This document shows positions 43,390 through 52,547 of a DNA stretch of 64,000 bases, one piece after another. The stretch is from positions 58,304-122,303 of IMG/VR virus record IMGVR_UViG_3300032050_000028; one strand, written 5' to 3'. A model generated the notes under the pieces. It saw only the letters and a list, made by a program, of their open reading frames with translations, did no database searches and had not been told where the DNA came from. The DNA is from a virus. The stretch's first letter is position 1. Each line of letters begins with the position of its first letter. The position numbers and the translations under genes were made by a program.

Positions 43390-43769
43390 AGTTTAACTAA
43401 CAATTACCCAGTAGTGAGATAGAGAGTTACTTCGAAATTTGGATTCTAAAAAACACTCTCCGTCAATTTACTCTGGTCAATTATATAGTTTAAAACGCAA
43501 ACATAGCGATAGTTTGAGATACTTCGATACAATTTATAAATTCAGAACGATCGAAAAGTGTCTAAAGCGACTAGCTAAGACTACCAACAGCCTTTTTAAG
43601 GTGAGGTGAAAAGTCCGGAAGATACCACGTAAAGGGTCAAGTGAGATGATACTTTAATTATCGGCAAAGTTTTTGGGAGAATTCTTTGTAACGCTCAGGC
43701 TAAATTATCTTGTTTGCTAAATTATATAAAAAGACCAGATTTATCTTCGGATAGTCTGGTCTTTTTTTT
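43390..43769 (+). ncRNA. Candidate large structured RNA upstream of Ro60
   Basis: About 520 bases between two terminators hold no credible gene on either strand, which is exceptional in this dense genome. The stretch is less AT-rich than other gaps and shows paired elements: GAGAGT/ACTCTC (43422-43427 with 43455-43460), CAAAC/GTTTG (43498-43502 with 43512-43516), CCTT/AAGG (43591-43601) and long-range AGCCT/AGGCT (43589-43593 with 43697-43701). It ends in a UUCG-capped terminator. It lies directly before the Ro60 gene, where bacterial Y RNAs usually occur, but it is longer than known YrlA RNAs (about 100-200 nt). The 5' end is a guess. Alternatives: a large ornate phage RNA class, or a long regulatory leader. 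Confidence 0.55.
43729..43769 (+). terminator. UUCG-capped Rho-independent terminator
   Basis: AAAGACCAGA pairs with TCTGGTCTTT (43730-43739 with 43755-43764), continued by TATC-TTCG-GATA, then eight T. It ends the RNA candidate 30 bases before the Ro60 start, so Ro60 needs its own promoter or read-through. Confidence 0.93.
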
Positions 43770-43798
43770 GTATTAAAATTAAAAATAAAAATAAAGTT

Positions 43799-45253
43799 AT
43801 GTCAAAATTTAACGCAACATTACCAAAACAAAAAACACTAACTGAAAACTTAGCTGGTGGACAAGCTTATTCTCAATCTACTGAGATGGCACTAGTATCT
43901 CTTTTATTAACATCATTTGTTAATGACCAGTTTTATAGAGGTGCTCAAACCACGCTACAGGAATTGAAGAAGTTATCCGAGAAAGTTAAAGACAAAGAAT
44001 TTGTCGCTAAATCTGCTATTTATGCTCGTGATAAGTTTGGAATGCGTAGTGTTACTCATGCACTTGCTGCTGAATTAACCTCTCAGTTGAATGGTGCTGA
44101 GTGGGGTAAAGACTTTTATAATAAAGTTATTGTTCGTGTTGATGACATGACTGAAATTCTTTCTTATTACTTAGCCTACAAAACCGAAAAAGACAATCCT
44201 AAGTTTCCTAATTCTTTGAAAAAGGGATTTGCTAAGGCTTTTGATAAATTTGATGGTTATCAGTTGGCTAAGTATAAAGGAGAAAACAAAGATGTTAAAC
44301 TAGTTGATATAGTAAACTTGGTCCATCCAGTTCCAACTCAAAGAAACAAAGAAGCTTTAGAACTTCTTGTAAAAGGTGAGTTAAAGAATACTGAGACTTG
44401 GGAAGCTAAGTTATCTGCAGTTGGACAACAAGCGGATTCGGAAGAAGAGTTGGCTAATTTGAAGTCAAATGCTTGGTCTGAACTTATTGAAACGAGAAAA
44501 ATTGGATATTTTGCGCTTCTTAGAAATTTAAGGAACATTATTACACAATCTCCAGGTTCTGTAAAATCGGCTTGTGAAATGTTAGTTGATGAAAAGTTGA
44601 TAAAAAACTCAAGAGTTCTTCCTTTCCGTTTTGCTACTGCTTACGATGAAATTAATAAAGTTGGATCATCTAAGGAGGTTAGAGACGTTCTTGTTGCTAT
44701 CAATCAGGCTCTTGAAGTTTCTATTCATAACGTTCCTAAATTTGAAGGTGAGACGCTTGTAGTAATGGATGTATCTGGTTCCATGATGGGTAGAGCATCT
44801 GAAATTGCTTCTCTTTTCGGAGCAGTTTTGGCAAAAGCAAACAACTGTGATGTTATGAAATTTGCCACTAATGCTGATTATAAATCATACAATCCATTGG
44901 ATTCTGTTATGTCTATAAGAAATAGTTTTAAGTATTCTGGTGGTGGAACTAACTTCAAAGCTATTTTTCAAAAGGCTAATAAAAAATATGACCGTGTTAT
45001 TATCTTAAGTGATATGCAAGGCTGGGTAGGTTATACAAGTCCATCTTCAGAGTTCAAGTCTTACAAAAAGAAATTTGATGCGAATCCTTTTGTTTATTCT
45101 TGGGATTTAGCTGGTTACGGAACTTTACAGTTTCCTGAAAATAATGTGTTTTGTTTGGCAGGATTCTCTGATAAAGTTTTTGATATTATGGGTCTTATGG
45201 AGACTGATAAGAAGGCACTTTATAATGAGATTAACTCTATCAAAATAGTTTAA
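43799..45253 (+). CDS. rsr: Ro60/TROVE-domain RNA-binding protein (484 aa)
   Basis: The TROVE HEAT-repeat ring spans residues about 15-300 (AIYARDKFGMRSVTHALAAE; KIGYFALLRNLRNIITQSPG; VLPFRFATAYDEI). The C-terminal von Willebrand A domain has the MIDAS motif LVVMDVSGSMMGR (D324-x-S-x-S) and later GGGTNFKAIF and VIILSDMQGW. Ro60 and bacterial Rsr proteins bind Y RNAs and misfolded or structured RNAs and, with PNPase, take part in RNA degradation. Length is close to the family norm. The adjacent upstream structured RNA candidate makes a phage Ro60-RNA particle plausible. The gene name follows the bacterial orthologue. A strong terminator follows. Confidence 0.93.
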   Translation: MSKFNATLPKQKTLTENLAGGQAYSQSTEMALVSLLLTSFVNDQFYRGAQTTLQELKKLSEKVKDKEFVAKSAIYARDKFGMRSVTHALAAELTSQLNGAEWGKDFYNKVIVRVDDMTEILSYYLAYKTEKDNPKFPNSLKKGFAKAFDKFDGYQLAKYKGENKDVKLVDIVNLVHPVPTQRNKEALELLVKGELKNTETWEAKLSAVGQQADSEEELANLKSNAWSELIETRKIGYFALLRNLRNIITQSPGSVKSACEMLVDEKLIKNSRVLPFRFATAYDEINKVGSSKEVRDVLVAINQALEVSIHNVPKFEGETLVVMDVSGSMMGRASEIASLFGAVLAKANNCDVMKFATNADYKSYNPLDSVMSIRNSFKYSGGGTNFKAIFQKANKKYDRVIILSDMQGWVGYTSPSSEFKSYKKKFDANPFVYSWDLAGYGTLQFPENNVFCLAGFSDKVFDIMGLMETDKKALYNEINSIKIV

Positions 45254-45254
45254 T

Positions 45255-45284
45255 AAAAAAGCCACTCAGTGAGTGGCTTTTTTT
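45255..45284. terminator. Bidirectional Rho-independent terminator
   Basis: GCCACTC-AGT-GAGTGGC with A and T tracts on either side, between the Ro60 gene and the convergent gene at 45283. Confidence 0.93.
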
Positions 45285-46077
45285 ATTTCCAAATGTTTTC
45301 TAAATCAATTTTTGAGTTTATATCTATTATTCTTCCGTTTTTTTTCAAAGAGTATTTTTGTATAGGTAAAAACATATTGAGTACTTCTTTAATTTTTATT
45401 TTTTCTTCAATATCTATATCAAAATTAAATATTTGAATCAAGTTTTCTATCTCGTTAAAGCTCAAATATCTTTTATGTGATAAAAAGAAAGTAAAGTCAA
45501 AACTATAATTATTAAGTTTTTTTGATTCTTTATCAGAAGATTTATAGATTAGATAATTTGTTAAACTATTTTCAACACCTATTGAAGGTAATGCGTATTT
45601 GTAACCATTTACATCAAAACACTTTTCTTCATTATTATAATATTTTGAAATTTCTTCTTTAAGATTGTAATAGTTGAAACTATCGTTACTAAACTCTATT
45701 TTATTTTTTTTGCCATTTTCTTCATCAAAATACACTATATCAATTCCTTTGTTCTTTGTAAATTTCACTATTTCTAAAAAAATGAATATGACATCTATAC
45801 TTTTTATATCATCGAAGACATAATTACTTGATAGAAAGATATTATTTTCTACTACTTTTTTAACTTTTTGAATTATCATGCCAATATCATCTTTAACAAA
45901 ATTGAATTCATATTCGATAATATCTTCTACTTTTGCTCTTTCTATTGAAATTTGAAAATCTTCATTGTAAAACAAACCTTGAGATGGAAGTTTATTATTA
46001 TCTAATTTTTTTCTTAAGTTAAGGACGCTTTTTACAACACCTATAATATTACAATTTAGAATTGACTTAATATCCAT
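45283..46077 (-). CDS. Baseplate-hub-like protein, possible T4 gp26 relative (264 aa)
   Basis: KLPSQGLFYNEDFQISIERA followed by KVEDIIEYEFN recalls the L-P-S-x-G-x-x-Y opening of T4 gp26-like baseplate hub proteins. It is followed by a helical region (IGMIIQKVKKVVENNIFLSS; DVIFIFLEIVKFT). The rest is lysine/asparagine rich with NYSFDFTFFLSHKRYLSFNE. If correct, it helps build the central hub of the contractile-tail baseplate, which fits the tail genes starting at 47332. Assigned from recollection of the family pattern, so only moderate. Confidence 0.45.
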   Translation of the reverse strand: MDIKSILNCNIIGVVKSVLNLRKKLDNNKLPSQGLFYNEDFQISIERAKVEDIIEYEFNFVKDDIGMIIQKVKKVVENNIFLSSNYVFDDIKSIDVIFIFLEIVKFTKNKGIDIVYFDEENGKKNKIEFSNDSFNYYNLKEEISKYYNNEEKCFDVNGYKYALPSIGVENSLTNYLIYKSSDKESKKLNNYSFDFTFFLSHKRYLSFNEIENLIQIFNFDIDIEEKIKIKEVLNMFLPIQKYSLKKNGRIIDINSKIDLENIWK

Positions 46078-46081
46078 GATT

Positions 46082-46090
46082 TATATATTA
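46082..46090 (-). promoter_or_regulatory. Putative phage promoter motif TAATATATA (minus)
   Basis: Motif 4 bases upstream of the ATG at 46077. Confidence 0.45.
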
Positions 46091-46128
46091 ATTTTCAAAG
46101 AGCCTCATGTTGACCAAATATATAAATA

Positions 46129-46854
46129 ATGGTAATCAATGATGATTGTGTTAATTATTTAGATAATATTGCTAACGATTCGATAGATTTAATTTTAATA
46201 GATCCGCCATATTTAGTCTCTAGAGATTCAAATTTTAAAAAAATATCTGAAAATACTTCCAGTCAAATGGCTACTAAATATAATATATCAATTGATTTTG
46301 GTGATTGGGACAAACAAGAATTAAATTGGAATAACTTATTTAGACAATTTTCAAGAATACTCAAAAAAGGTGGTACTTTAATTATATTTTATGATGTATG
46401 GAAATCTACAGAGATTAAGGACTTCGCTGAGATGTATAAGTTTAAACAACCAAGAGTTGGTGTTTGGTCAAAAACAAACCCAGTGCCAATTAATTCATCA
46501 GTAAACTACTTGTCAAATGCTAATGAATATTTTTTTACCTTTGTAAAAGGTTCATCACCCACGTTTAATTCTAAATATGACAATGCAATTTACAAATTTC
46601 CAATTTGTCATGGTAAAGAAAGATACTCACATCCCACTCAGAAACCTTTGCACTTAATTTCTGAACTCATTTCTAAACATTCAAATGTTGGTGATTTAGT
46701 ACTAGATTGTTTTGCTGGAACTGGTACTACAGGTCACGCTTGTAAGTTATTGAATAGAGATTTTATTTTAATAGAGAAGGATTTTAAATATTATGAAATA
46801 ATAAATGAGAGGTTAAACAAATTGACAATGGATGAATATATAGTAAAAAAATAA
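46129..46854 (+). CDS. DNA N6-adenine/N4-cytosine methyltransferase (241 aa)
   Basis: The catalytic motif IV LILIDPPYLVSRDS (D25-P-P-Y28) comes before the SAM motif I LVLDCFAGTGTTGHACKLL, the beta-class order. SHPTQKPLHLISELI is the conserved linker helix. The size is minimal, with no separate target-recognition domain beyond the middle 60 residues. It methylates DNA in a sequence-dependent way, probably to hide phage DNA from host restriction. No cognate endonuclease is adjacent, so it is an orphan enzyme. Confidence 0.93.
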   Translation: MVINDDCVNYLDNIANDSIDLILIDPPYLVSRDSNFKKISENTSSQMATKYNISIDFGDWDKQELNWNNLFRQFSRILKKGGTLIIFYDVWKSTEIKDFAEMYKFKQPRVGVWSKTNPVPINSSVNYLSNANEYFFTFVKGSSPTFNSKYDNAIYKFPICHGKERYSHPTQKPLHLISELISKHSNVGDLVLDCFAGTGTTGHACKLLNRDFILIEKDFKYYEIINERLNKLTMDEYIVKK

Positions 46855-46863
46855 AACATAGTT

Positions 46864-47265
46864 ATGTCTATAATTGTAAAAAATTCACAACTAAATAGTG
46901 ATGCTGTTTCAGCACTAAATAATCTGATAGAACTCGATATAAATGCAAATGTTGCCTTTAAACTTTCAAGAATTATCAGAGAAATATCATCAATTGTTGA
47001 TGATAAAACTAAAATGGAAAAGAGAATATTTGAAAAATGGTGTGAAAAGGATGAAAATGATAAACCAAAACCAGCACTTGATGAATCTGGAAACGTGATA
47101 GAAGGTGCTGTAAATATTACAAATGTTGAGGAGTTTTCAAGAGAGATGTCTATGTTGATGGATGTTGTTAATGAAATTCCTTATAGTAAAATTAATTTTG
47201 AGGATTTAAATCTTAAAACTGCTAAGGTAAAAGATTTGCTAAAATTAGAATTTCTTTTTGAATAA
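46864..47265 (+). CDS. Hypothetical helical protein (133 aa)
   Basis: Starts MSIIVKNSQLNSDAVSALNN. Helices (VAFKLSRIIREISSIVDDKT) flank a short hairpin (KPALDESGNVIEGAVNITNV), and the end is KVKDLLKLEFLFE. The layout, a helix then a K-Y/W-C-E-K-D-E turn then a helix, resembles small phage proteins of the DUF1617 kind, but the assignment is weak. It lies 9 bases after the methyltransferase gene and before a terminator. Confidence 0.7.
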   Translation: MSIIVKNSQLNSDAVSALNNLIELDINANVAFKLSRIIREISSIVDDKTKMEKRIFEKWCEKDENDKPKPALDESGNVIEGAVNITNVEEFSREMSMLMDVVNEIPYSKINFEDLNLKTAKVKDLLKLEFLFE

Positions 47266-47270
47266 AATTT

Positions 47271-47296
47271 AACCTGATTTCATCATCAGGTTTTTT
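47271..47296 (+). terminator. Rho-independent terminator
   Basis: AACCTGAT-TTCATC-ATCAGGTT followed by a T run. It closes the methyltransferase transcript before the tail-fibre operon. Confidence 0.88.
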
Positions 47297-47301
47297 CTTT
47301 T

Positions 47302-47310
47302 TAATATATA
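47302..47310 (+). promoter_or_regulatory. Putative phage promoter motif TAATATATA
   Basis: Motif right after the terminator and 21 bases before the ATG at 47332, a position expected for a promoter of the tail-fibre operon. Confidence 0.5.
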
Positions 47311-47331
47311 CTAAAAAGTTATATTATATAA

Positions 47332-48930
47332 ATGCCAACAACCTATAGTATTAATATTGGTCAATTGATTGAGGCTACGAGAAAACCAGACATTTTTTCA
47401 GTTTTAAAGGACTTACCGGATAACACTAAAAAATTAATATCCCCTCGTGATGTAAGAGATGCTTTTTTATCAGTCTGGGCTAACTCAACTATAAAACTTA
47501 CTACACCTGGAAATTACTCAACTTCTGAGTATATTGGTGTTGATTCTGGTAATCCAGATAATCGTGATATAAAAAGTAAAATATTATTAGGAAAAAGAAG
47601 TGTTGGTAATTTAGATGTCATGAATCCTACATTGTTAAATAGCGATACAGATATCTTCTTTTATAACACAAAATCTGATACCACAACTCAATCTTCAACA
47701 AAGATAGGATTTCTTTCAGGTACTAATAAAAATTTATTTCCTTATGCTCCTTATATAGAATCTCAATCAGTCACTGGTAGTAGAGTCGATTTTAATATAA
47801 ATAATCCATCAATTGGTGGTGGTGCTATAAGTATTTATTCAAATACTGGAAGAGTTTCCATAAATGGAATTGTATTTCCGACTTTATCTGAGAGTGCTGG
47901 TTCTGCATCAAATGGTAGAATATTGAGATATTATGGTACTTATCCTAATGGTTATTTAAAATGGGATGAGTCAATAACAACACTTACAAATATTGGAACT
48001 CCAGGAATCACAACTAGTATTTATGGTGAAAATGTTTTAGTTAACAATTATCCAATAGAATTCTGGAATGATGATTTAGTTCCTGTTACTATTGGTGGTG
48101 TGACTCAAGGTAGTTCGTTTCCGAAAGACTCTTTCACTGCGGGTGGATTTACTACACCGGGAACTGGTCAAAACTGGCCTATGACTGAGGTTATAAGAAA
48201 GGTATTATACCCTTATATTGAACCAACTTTACAATTGAGTGTATCAAATTTAGCAACCGGAACAACTTATGCTGAAAATGGTTATAATGCCACATTTTCT
48301 TTAGTTTATTCAATAACAAGCTATGCTAGAGTTGCTGACGAATATGTGAGTCATTTTGCATTAAGAAACTCATCAAATACAATATTTGAAGGTTCATCAT
48401 TTTCTGTCATACCGGGAACTACTTTGAATTCTACATTTACATATGCGACTAATTCTAATACAAGTTTCAAATTAGTTGCTTCTACTATTCCAGGTGTTAC
48501 AAACTCTGTGAGTCATCCATTTGGATTTACATTTTCTAGTGCCACTGCTAGTATTTCATTTATTAATCCAATTTTTTGTGGATTTCATCCAAGCGTAATA
48601 ACAAATACACTTGGTTTGCTTAATCTATTTTCGAATTCTAAAAAGAAAATTTTACCATACCCAGGAGCTAGTAATTCTGTTGTTTTCTCGGCTACCGGTA
48701 GCGGTTATTTTTACTTTGCTTATCCAAGTAGTTTTACGACAAATGTTGTCAGAGTTAAAGATCCTAATGGGTTTATTATACATGATACTACGTTAGGTAC
48801 TTCTTCTGCTTTCGGAAATACTTTTTCTACTATAAGTAGTCCAATTCCGTACAGCGGTCTTTATAGATTATGGAGAATTACTTTACCTACTGCTTATTCT
48901 GGCTCAGGTGAATTTGAATTTATATTTTAA
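47332..48930 (+). CDS. Tail/baseplate fibre-like structural protein A (532 aa)
   Basis: The N-terminal domain (LISPRDVRDAFLSVWANSTI; EYIGVDSGNPDNRDIKSKIL) is shared with the next gene. The middle has fibre-like glycine/serine/asparagine-rich beta strands (VYSNTGRVSINGIVFPTLSE style) and the C-terminal part an immunoglobulin-like sequence (ATISFINPIFCGFHPSVI region). No enzymatic motif. It is the first gene of a three-gene plus-strand operon with 2- and 18-base gaps. Likely a virion appendage or baseplate-attached adhesin that binds the host surface (inference). Confidence 0.75.
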   Translation: MPTTYSINIGQLIEATRKPDIFSVLKDLPDNTKKLISPRDVRDAFLSVWANSTIKLTTPGNYSTSEYIGVDSGNPDNRDIKSKILLGKRSVGNLDVMNPTLLNSDTDIFFYNTKSDTTTQSSTKIGFLSGTNKNLFPYAPYIESQSVTGSRVDFNINNPSIGGGAISIYSNTGRVSINGIVFPTLSESAGSASNGRILRYYGTYPNGYLKWDESITTLTNIGTPGITTSIYGENVLVNNYPIEFWNDDLVPVTIGGVTQGSSFPKDSFTAGGFTTPGTGQNWPMTEVIRKVLYPYIEPTLQLSVSNLATGTTYAENGYNATFSLVYSITSYARVADEYVSHFALRNSSNTIFEGSSFSVIPGTTLNSTFTYATNSNTSFKLVASTIPGVTNSVSHPFGFTFSSATASISFINPIFCGFHPSVITNTLGLLNLFSNSKKKILPYPGASNSVVFSATGSGYFYFAYPSSFTTNVVRVKDPNGFIIHDTTLGTSSAFGNTFSTISSPIPYSGLYRLWRITLPTAYSGSGEFEFIF

Positions 48931-48932
48931 TT

Positions 48933-50453
48933 ATGACAACTTATAGTGTAAATGAATTAACACCAATTACTGAAGCAATTAGTTACAAAATAAGTGGCTC
49001 ACCTTCTTTTTTTGACCAAATTATCAACACCTTAATTGATAATGATGATAAGATGATATCACCACATGAAATAAGAGATGTTATGATATCTCTTTGGGAT
49101 GATGTTATATTCAAACAAACTGTTGCTACTGGTGCTACTGGTTTTACAGATGAATATATTGGAATAGATAATGGAAATCCAAATGAAAAAGATTTAAAAA
49201 GAAAATTTTTATTAGGTAAAAGAGCTTTTTCCGGTACGTATTCATATGTTGATTCACATGATATAATGGGATTTTCTAATAGTGTTTTATTAACATCCGA
49301 TTATGATAGTTTTATTTGGAACACTAAAAACGATAATTTTGAGCAGTTTGAGACTAAAGTGAAAATATTATCAGGTACAAATTTTGATGGTTTTAGTTCA
49401 ATGCCTACAATAGAGACTCAATATGTTTCTGACACAAACTCTTTATCTTTGAATTTTATTAATCCTAACGGTGATATAGACATAAGAAGTTCAAGTGGAA
49501 CTGTTTCAGTGGCTCAGATAACTTTTCCTAGTATTTCAGAAAGTACTGCTTCAGCCTCTACTGGAAATGTTTTAAAAATTAATTCATCTAATAATCAATT
49601 GTATTGGGATGATATAGTTTTTCCTCAATTAAGTACTATAGGTAATACGGGTTCTGAGTTGACAATATTTGGTGATCCAACTTTGATAAATGGATATCCT
49701 TTAGAATTTTCTGATAGTAGATGGAGTCCGTTACAATTTGGAGATATACAATTCGGAGATACATTTTCAAATGTCTCTTTATCTGAGATTCTTAAAAGAA
49801 TGATATATCAATATTTACCGCCTTCTTGTTCTATACAATTGACTGAGCCTTATATGTCTGGTTATGTTGAAGTTGGAACATCACCGATGCCTACTTTAGA
49901 ATATGAGATTAATAAGAAGACTTTAGACTTAAATGTTACTACTCTTACAAATATGATACCTGGTATATATAGTCCAATATCATCAAATGAATATATTAAT
50001 GTATTTTCTTCATCTGAAGGTATTGTTATTTCTCCTATTACTGCATCAACTACTAAATTTACAATAACTGTTAATGATGGTACAAGTGTAGTTTCAGCAT
50101 CAACTTCAATTACAGGTGTTTATCCATACTTTTATGGATTCTCATCTTTAGGTCAGATGACCGTAGCTGGTTTGAATTCATTAACCAAAGTCATTGAACC
50201 AAAAAATAACAAATTGATTGATTTTTCAGGAACAGGCAGTTTGTATTTTATTTATCCTAAAATTTATGGTACATTATCAAATATTTATGATGATATCGGA
50301 AATGATTATTTGTTGTCTGGTACATTTTCTGGGCCATCAACAAAAGTTTTCAACTCACCTTCTGGTTTTTGGTCATCTACTGAATATTATATTTATCAAT
50401 GGGATAATGCTATTGTTGGACCACCTTCGGTTAATTATCAATTCGTGTATTAA
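48933..50453 (+). CDS. Tail/baseplate fibre-like structural protein B (506 aa)
   Basis: A paralogue of the preceding protein: MISPHEIRDVMISLWDDVIF, EYIGIDNGNPNEKDLKRKFL and ITFPSISESTASASTGNVL match protein A's LISPRDVRDAF, EYIGVDSGNP and IVFPTLSESAGSASNGRIL in the same order. The C-terminal halves diverge more, as expected for host-contacting tips. The start is 2 bases after the previous stop. Probably assembles with A into one appendage. Confidence 0.75.
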   Translation: MTTYSVNELTPITEAISYKISGSPSFFDQIINTLIDNDDKMISPHEIRDVMISLWDDVIFKQTVATGATGFTDEYIGIDNGNPNEKDLKRKFLLGKRAFSGTYSYVDSHDIMGFSNSVLLTSDYDSFIWNTKNDNFEQFETKVKILSGTNFDGFSSMPTIETQYVSDTNSLSLNFINPNGDIDIRSSSGTVSVAQITFPSISESTASASTGNVLKINSSNNQLYWDDIVFPQLSTIGNTGSELTIFGDPTLINGYPLEFSDSRWSPLQFGDIQFGDTFSNVSLSEILKRMIYQYLPPSCSIQLTEPYMSGYVEVGTSPMPTLEYEINKKTLDLNVTTLTNMIPGIYSPISSNEYINVFSSSEGIVISPITASTTKFTITVNDGTSVVSASTSITGVYPYFYGFSSLGQMTVAGLNSLTKVIEPKNNKLIDFSGTGSLYFIYPKIYGTLSNIYDDIGNDYLLSGTFSGPSTKVFNSPSGFWSSTEYYIYQWDNAIVGPPSVNYQFVY

Positions 50454-50471
50454 AAATTTTATATATATGGT

Positions 50472-51863
50472 ATGTCAATTCAAATAGTAGATAATTTTCA
50501 AATAAATGTAGCAAAGCCAGTAGACTCAAGAATAGTAGCTTCTGGTTCAGTAGCTCGTGATAATATACCATATAAGTATGAGGGTTTAAGAGTTTTTGAT
50601 ACTTCGAATGGTGTTTCGTATGTTTGGTATGGTGGTACTTGGTCAGGAGAGAATGCTAGTTCTATTACTGGTAATGGTTCTACTAATTATTTACCAAGAT
50701 ATAACACATCAAACACTTTAGCAAGTTCTGTTATTTTTCAGTCATCAAATAATATAGGTATAGGAACAACTACATTTGGTACACATACTGCAAAACTTCA
50801 AGTAGCTGGTATAGTTAGAACGACAACCGGTGGATTTTATGGAGATGGCAATAATATTACTAACCTTAACGCTTCTCAGATATTAACTGGTAGCATGAAT
50901 GTTAGTAGGTTACAAGTTACTGGTAGTAGTGGATACATGCTTATTAGAAACGCTTCAAGTGCTTATTGGGAGGATCCAGCTTTAATAAAAGTTGGTGCTT
51001 TAAAAACACCAAGAACACTATGGGGTAGATCTTTTGATGGTTCTGCGAATGTCACTGGAAATTTGAGTGATGTTGGGACTATTGCTATGGGTACTAACGG
51101 TGCTTTTAGAGCAACTATTCAATATACAATTGGTAAAAATGTCATATTAAATATTCCTGATGTGGGTACAACGACAAAGACTTTTGCTTTTTTAGAACAA
51201 GCTCAAACATTTACAGGTGCTCAGACAATAAGTAGTTCTTTGACTGTTGGTAGCACTGCTTCTTTTTTAAGTACATTTCAAATTAGTACTTCACTTACGA
51301 CTAGATTTAAAGTAAGTGGTTCTACTATTACATTTGGTCCAGATGCTCTTGGTTCTCCTTATATAAGAACTGGTAACAATACTACATCGACTGTGCCGTC
51401 TTTTACTTGGTGGGGTAATGATCAATTGGGTATTTACAGACCAGCTAATGATGTGATGGGTTTTGTTAGCGCAGGGGTAGAAAAGATGAGAATAAACACA
51501 ACTGGAGTTTCTATAGGTACTTCTGGTAATTCACTTGCAAGGGTTACTGCTGGTACGGTTCAAATAAAACAAGATGGTACAGCTCCTACTATTGTGAGAG
51601 GAAGTGGTTTCACGGCTGTTGCTAATACATCCGGTAACACTCCGGTGATTACGGTGACATTGACTGGTACTGTAGGTTCTGATATGCTTGTAGTTGCATC
51701 TATGGATGGTTCAGTCAATTATTACAAATTTAGGTGTGCTGCTGAAAAAGTTAATAGTAGTTCTTTTAAACTTGTAGTTGCTTATGAAGATGGTACTGGT
51801 GGTGCTTGGCCTGATACCTGGACTGGTTCGGTTAATGTGAGTTTTATTTGTGTTTGTATTTAA
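50472..51863 (+). CDS. Tail fibre protein (463 aa)
   Basis: Low-complexity, threonine/serine/glycine-rich beta structure. Typical fibre motifs are SSNNIGIGTTTFGTHTAKLQ, FYGDGNNITNLNASQI and TPRTLWGRSFDGSANVTGNL, the last being the T-x-R-T-I/L-W-G-x-S-F-D-G-S/T-A-N-V repeat found in many T4-type and marine phage fibres. The C-terminal domain ends CVCI, and no S74 self-cleaving chaperone is evident. A receptor-binding or shaft protein at the end of the tail operon. Its stop shares TTAA with the convergent gene. Confidence 0.88.
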   Translation: MSIQIVDNFQINVAKPVDSRIVASGSVARDNIPYKYEGLRVFDTSNGVSYVWYGGTWSGENASSITGNGSTNYLPRYNTSNTLASSVIFQSSNNIGIGTTTFGTHTAKLQVAGIVRTTTGGFYGDGNNITNLNASQILTGSMNVSRLQVTGSSGYMLIRNASSAYWEDPALIKVGALKTPRTLWGRSFDGSANVTGNLSDVGTIAMGTNGAFRATIQYTIGKNVILNIPDVGTTTKTFAFLEQAQTFTGAQTISSSLTVGSTASFLSTFQISTSLTTRFKVSGSTITFGPDALGSPYIRTGNNTTSTVPSFTWWGNDQLGIYRPANDVMGFVSAGVEKMRINTTGVSIGTSGNSLARVTAGTVQIKQDGTAPTIVRGSGFTAVANTSGNTPVITVTLTGTVGSDMLVVASMDGSVNYYKFRCAAEKVNSSSFKLVVAYEDGTGGAWPDTWTGSVNVSFICVCI

Positions 51864-52540
51864 TCAAGCTTCACAAACCAATAATTAAAGAAGATGTAAT
51901 TATCACCTATTAGATTGTAATAATCATTTTCGTGTTTTATGATAATCTTACCTTCATGGCTTCTAACCAACTCAATTTCAATTCCTTTTTCCATTCTTAA
52001 TTGTTTTCCAGTGTCAACTGAGTAACAAATAATTTCATCGTTTATGAGTTTATAATTACCAGGTTCTGGTTTTAACCATTGTTTTATTGTTTTTATAATT
52101 AGTCCTGTTGTTTTTATAACCCACTCTTTAGGTTGTAATAAGTCAAAGTCTTTGAAAACTTCAGATTTTAACTTTGGTTCTGTTGTATTTATATTTGATA
52201 TTTTACCCCAATATTCTTCATTATCTATAATAAATGTTATATAAACATCATAATTTATATTATTTACTTTTACAATCCTAAGTATTTTCATACTTTGTAT
52301 ATCTTGGTCTTCTAAAGCTAATTTACTTCTTAAATTTGAATAGGCTGATGTTCCTTTAAGATTATATAGAATATCATCAATTCTAGACATTGCTTGTCTG
52401 ATTTTATCTTGATGTTTATCAAAGGCGTTTATAGATAGTTGTGGATCATCAACTTGTGTTGCTGGTCTGGCTGAATCTGAATTTAATCTTTGAACATTAA
52501 ATTCAGTAAACTCTAGAATTAATCTATTTCTATTTTTCAT
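51860..52540 (-). CDS. Tag-like hypothetical protein (226 aa)
   Basis: MKNRNRLILEFTEFNVQRLN is a looser version of the shared tag (F-T-E-F-N). The next 60 residues are helical (AFDKHQDKIRQAMSRIDDIL), then comes a beta-rich domain (NINYDVYITFIIDNEEYWGK; WVIKTTGLIIKTIKQWLKP). No motif known. Convergent to the tail fibre gene with a 4-base overlap. I recall similar N-termini in T4-like marine phage structural proteins, but a function cannot be given. Confidence 0.7.
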   Translation of the reverse strand: MKNRNRLILEFTEFNVQRLNSDSARPATQVDDPQLSINAFDKHQDKIRQAMSRIDDILYNLKGTSAYSNLRSKLALEDQDIQSMKILRIVKVNNINYDVYITFIIDNEEYWGKISNINTTEPKLKSEVFKDFDLLQPKEWVIKTTGLIIKTIKQWLKPEPGNYKLINDEIICYSVDTGKQLRMEKGIEIELVRSHEGKIIIKHENDYYNLIGDNYIFFNYWFVKLD

Positions 52541-52547
52541 ATTAATA

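Noticed and set aside
43390-43769. tmRNA or group I intron interpretation of the non-coding stretch
   Set aside because: Some words recall tmRNA and phage intron cores (AGGGTCAAGTGA at 43633), but no alanine-tRNA-like ends or tag ORF are present. Neither flank is an interrupted exon: nrdA is complete and ends in its own terminator.
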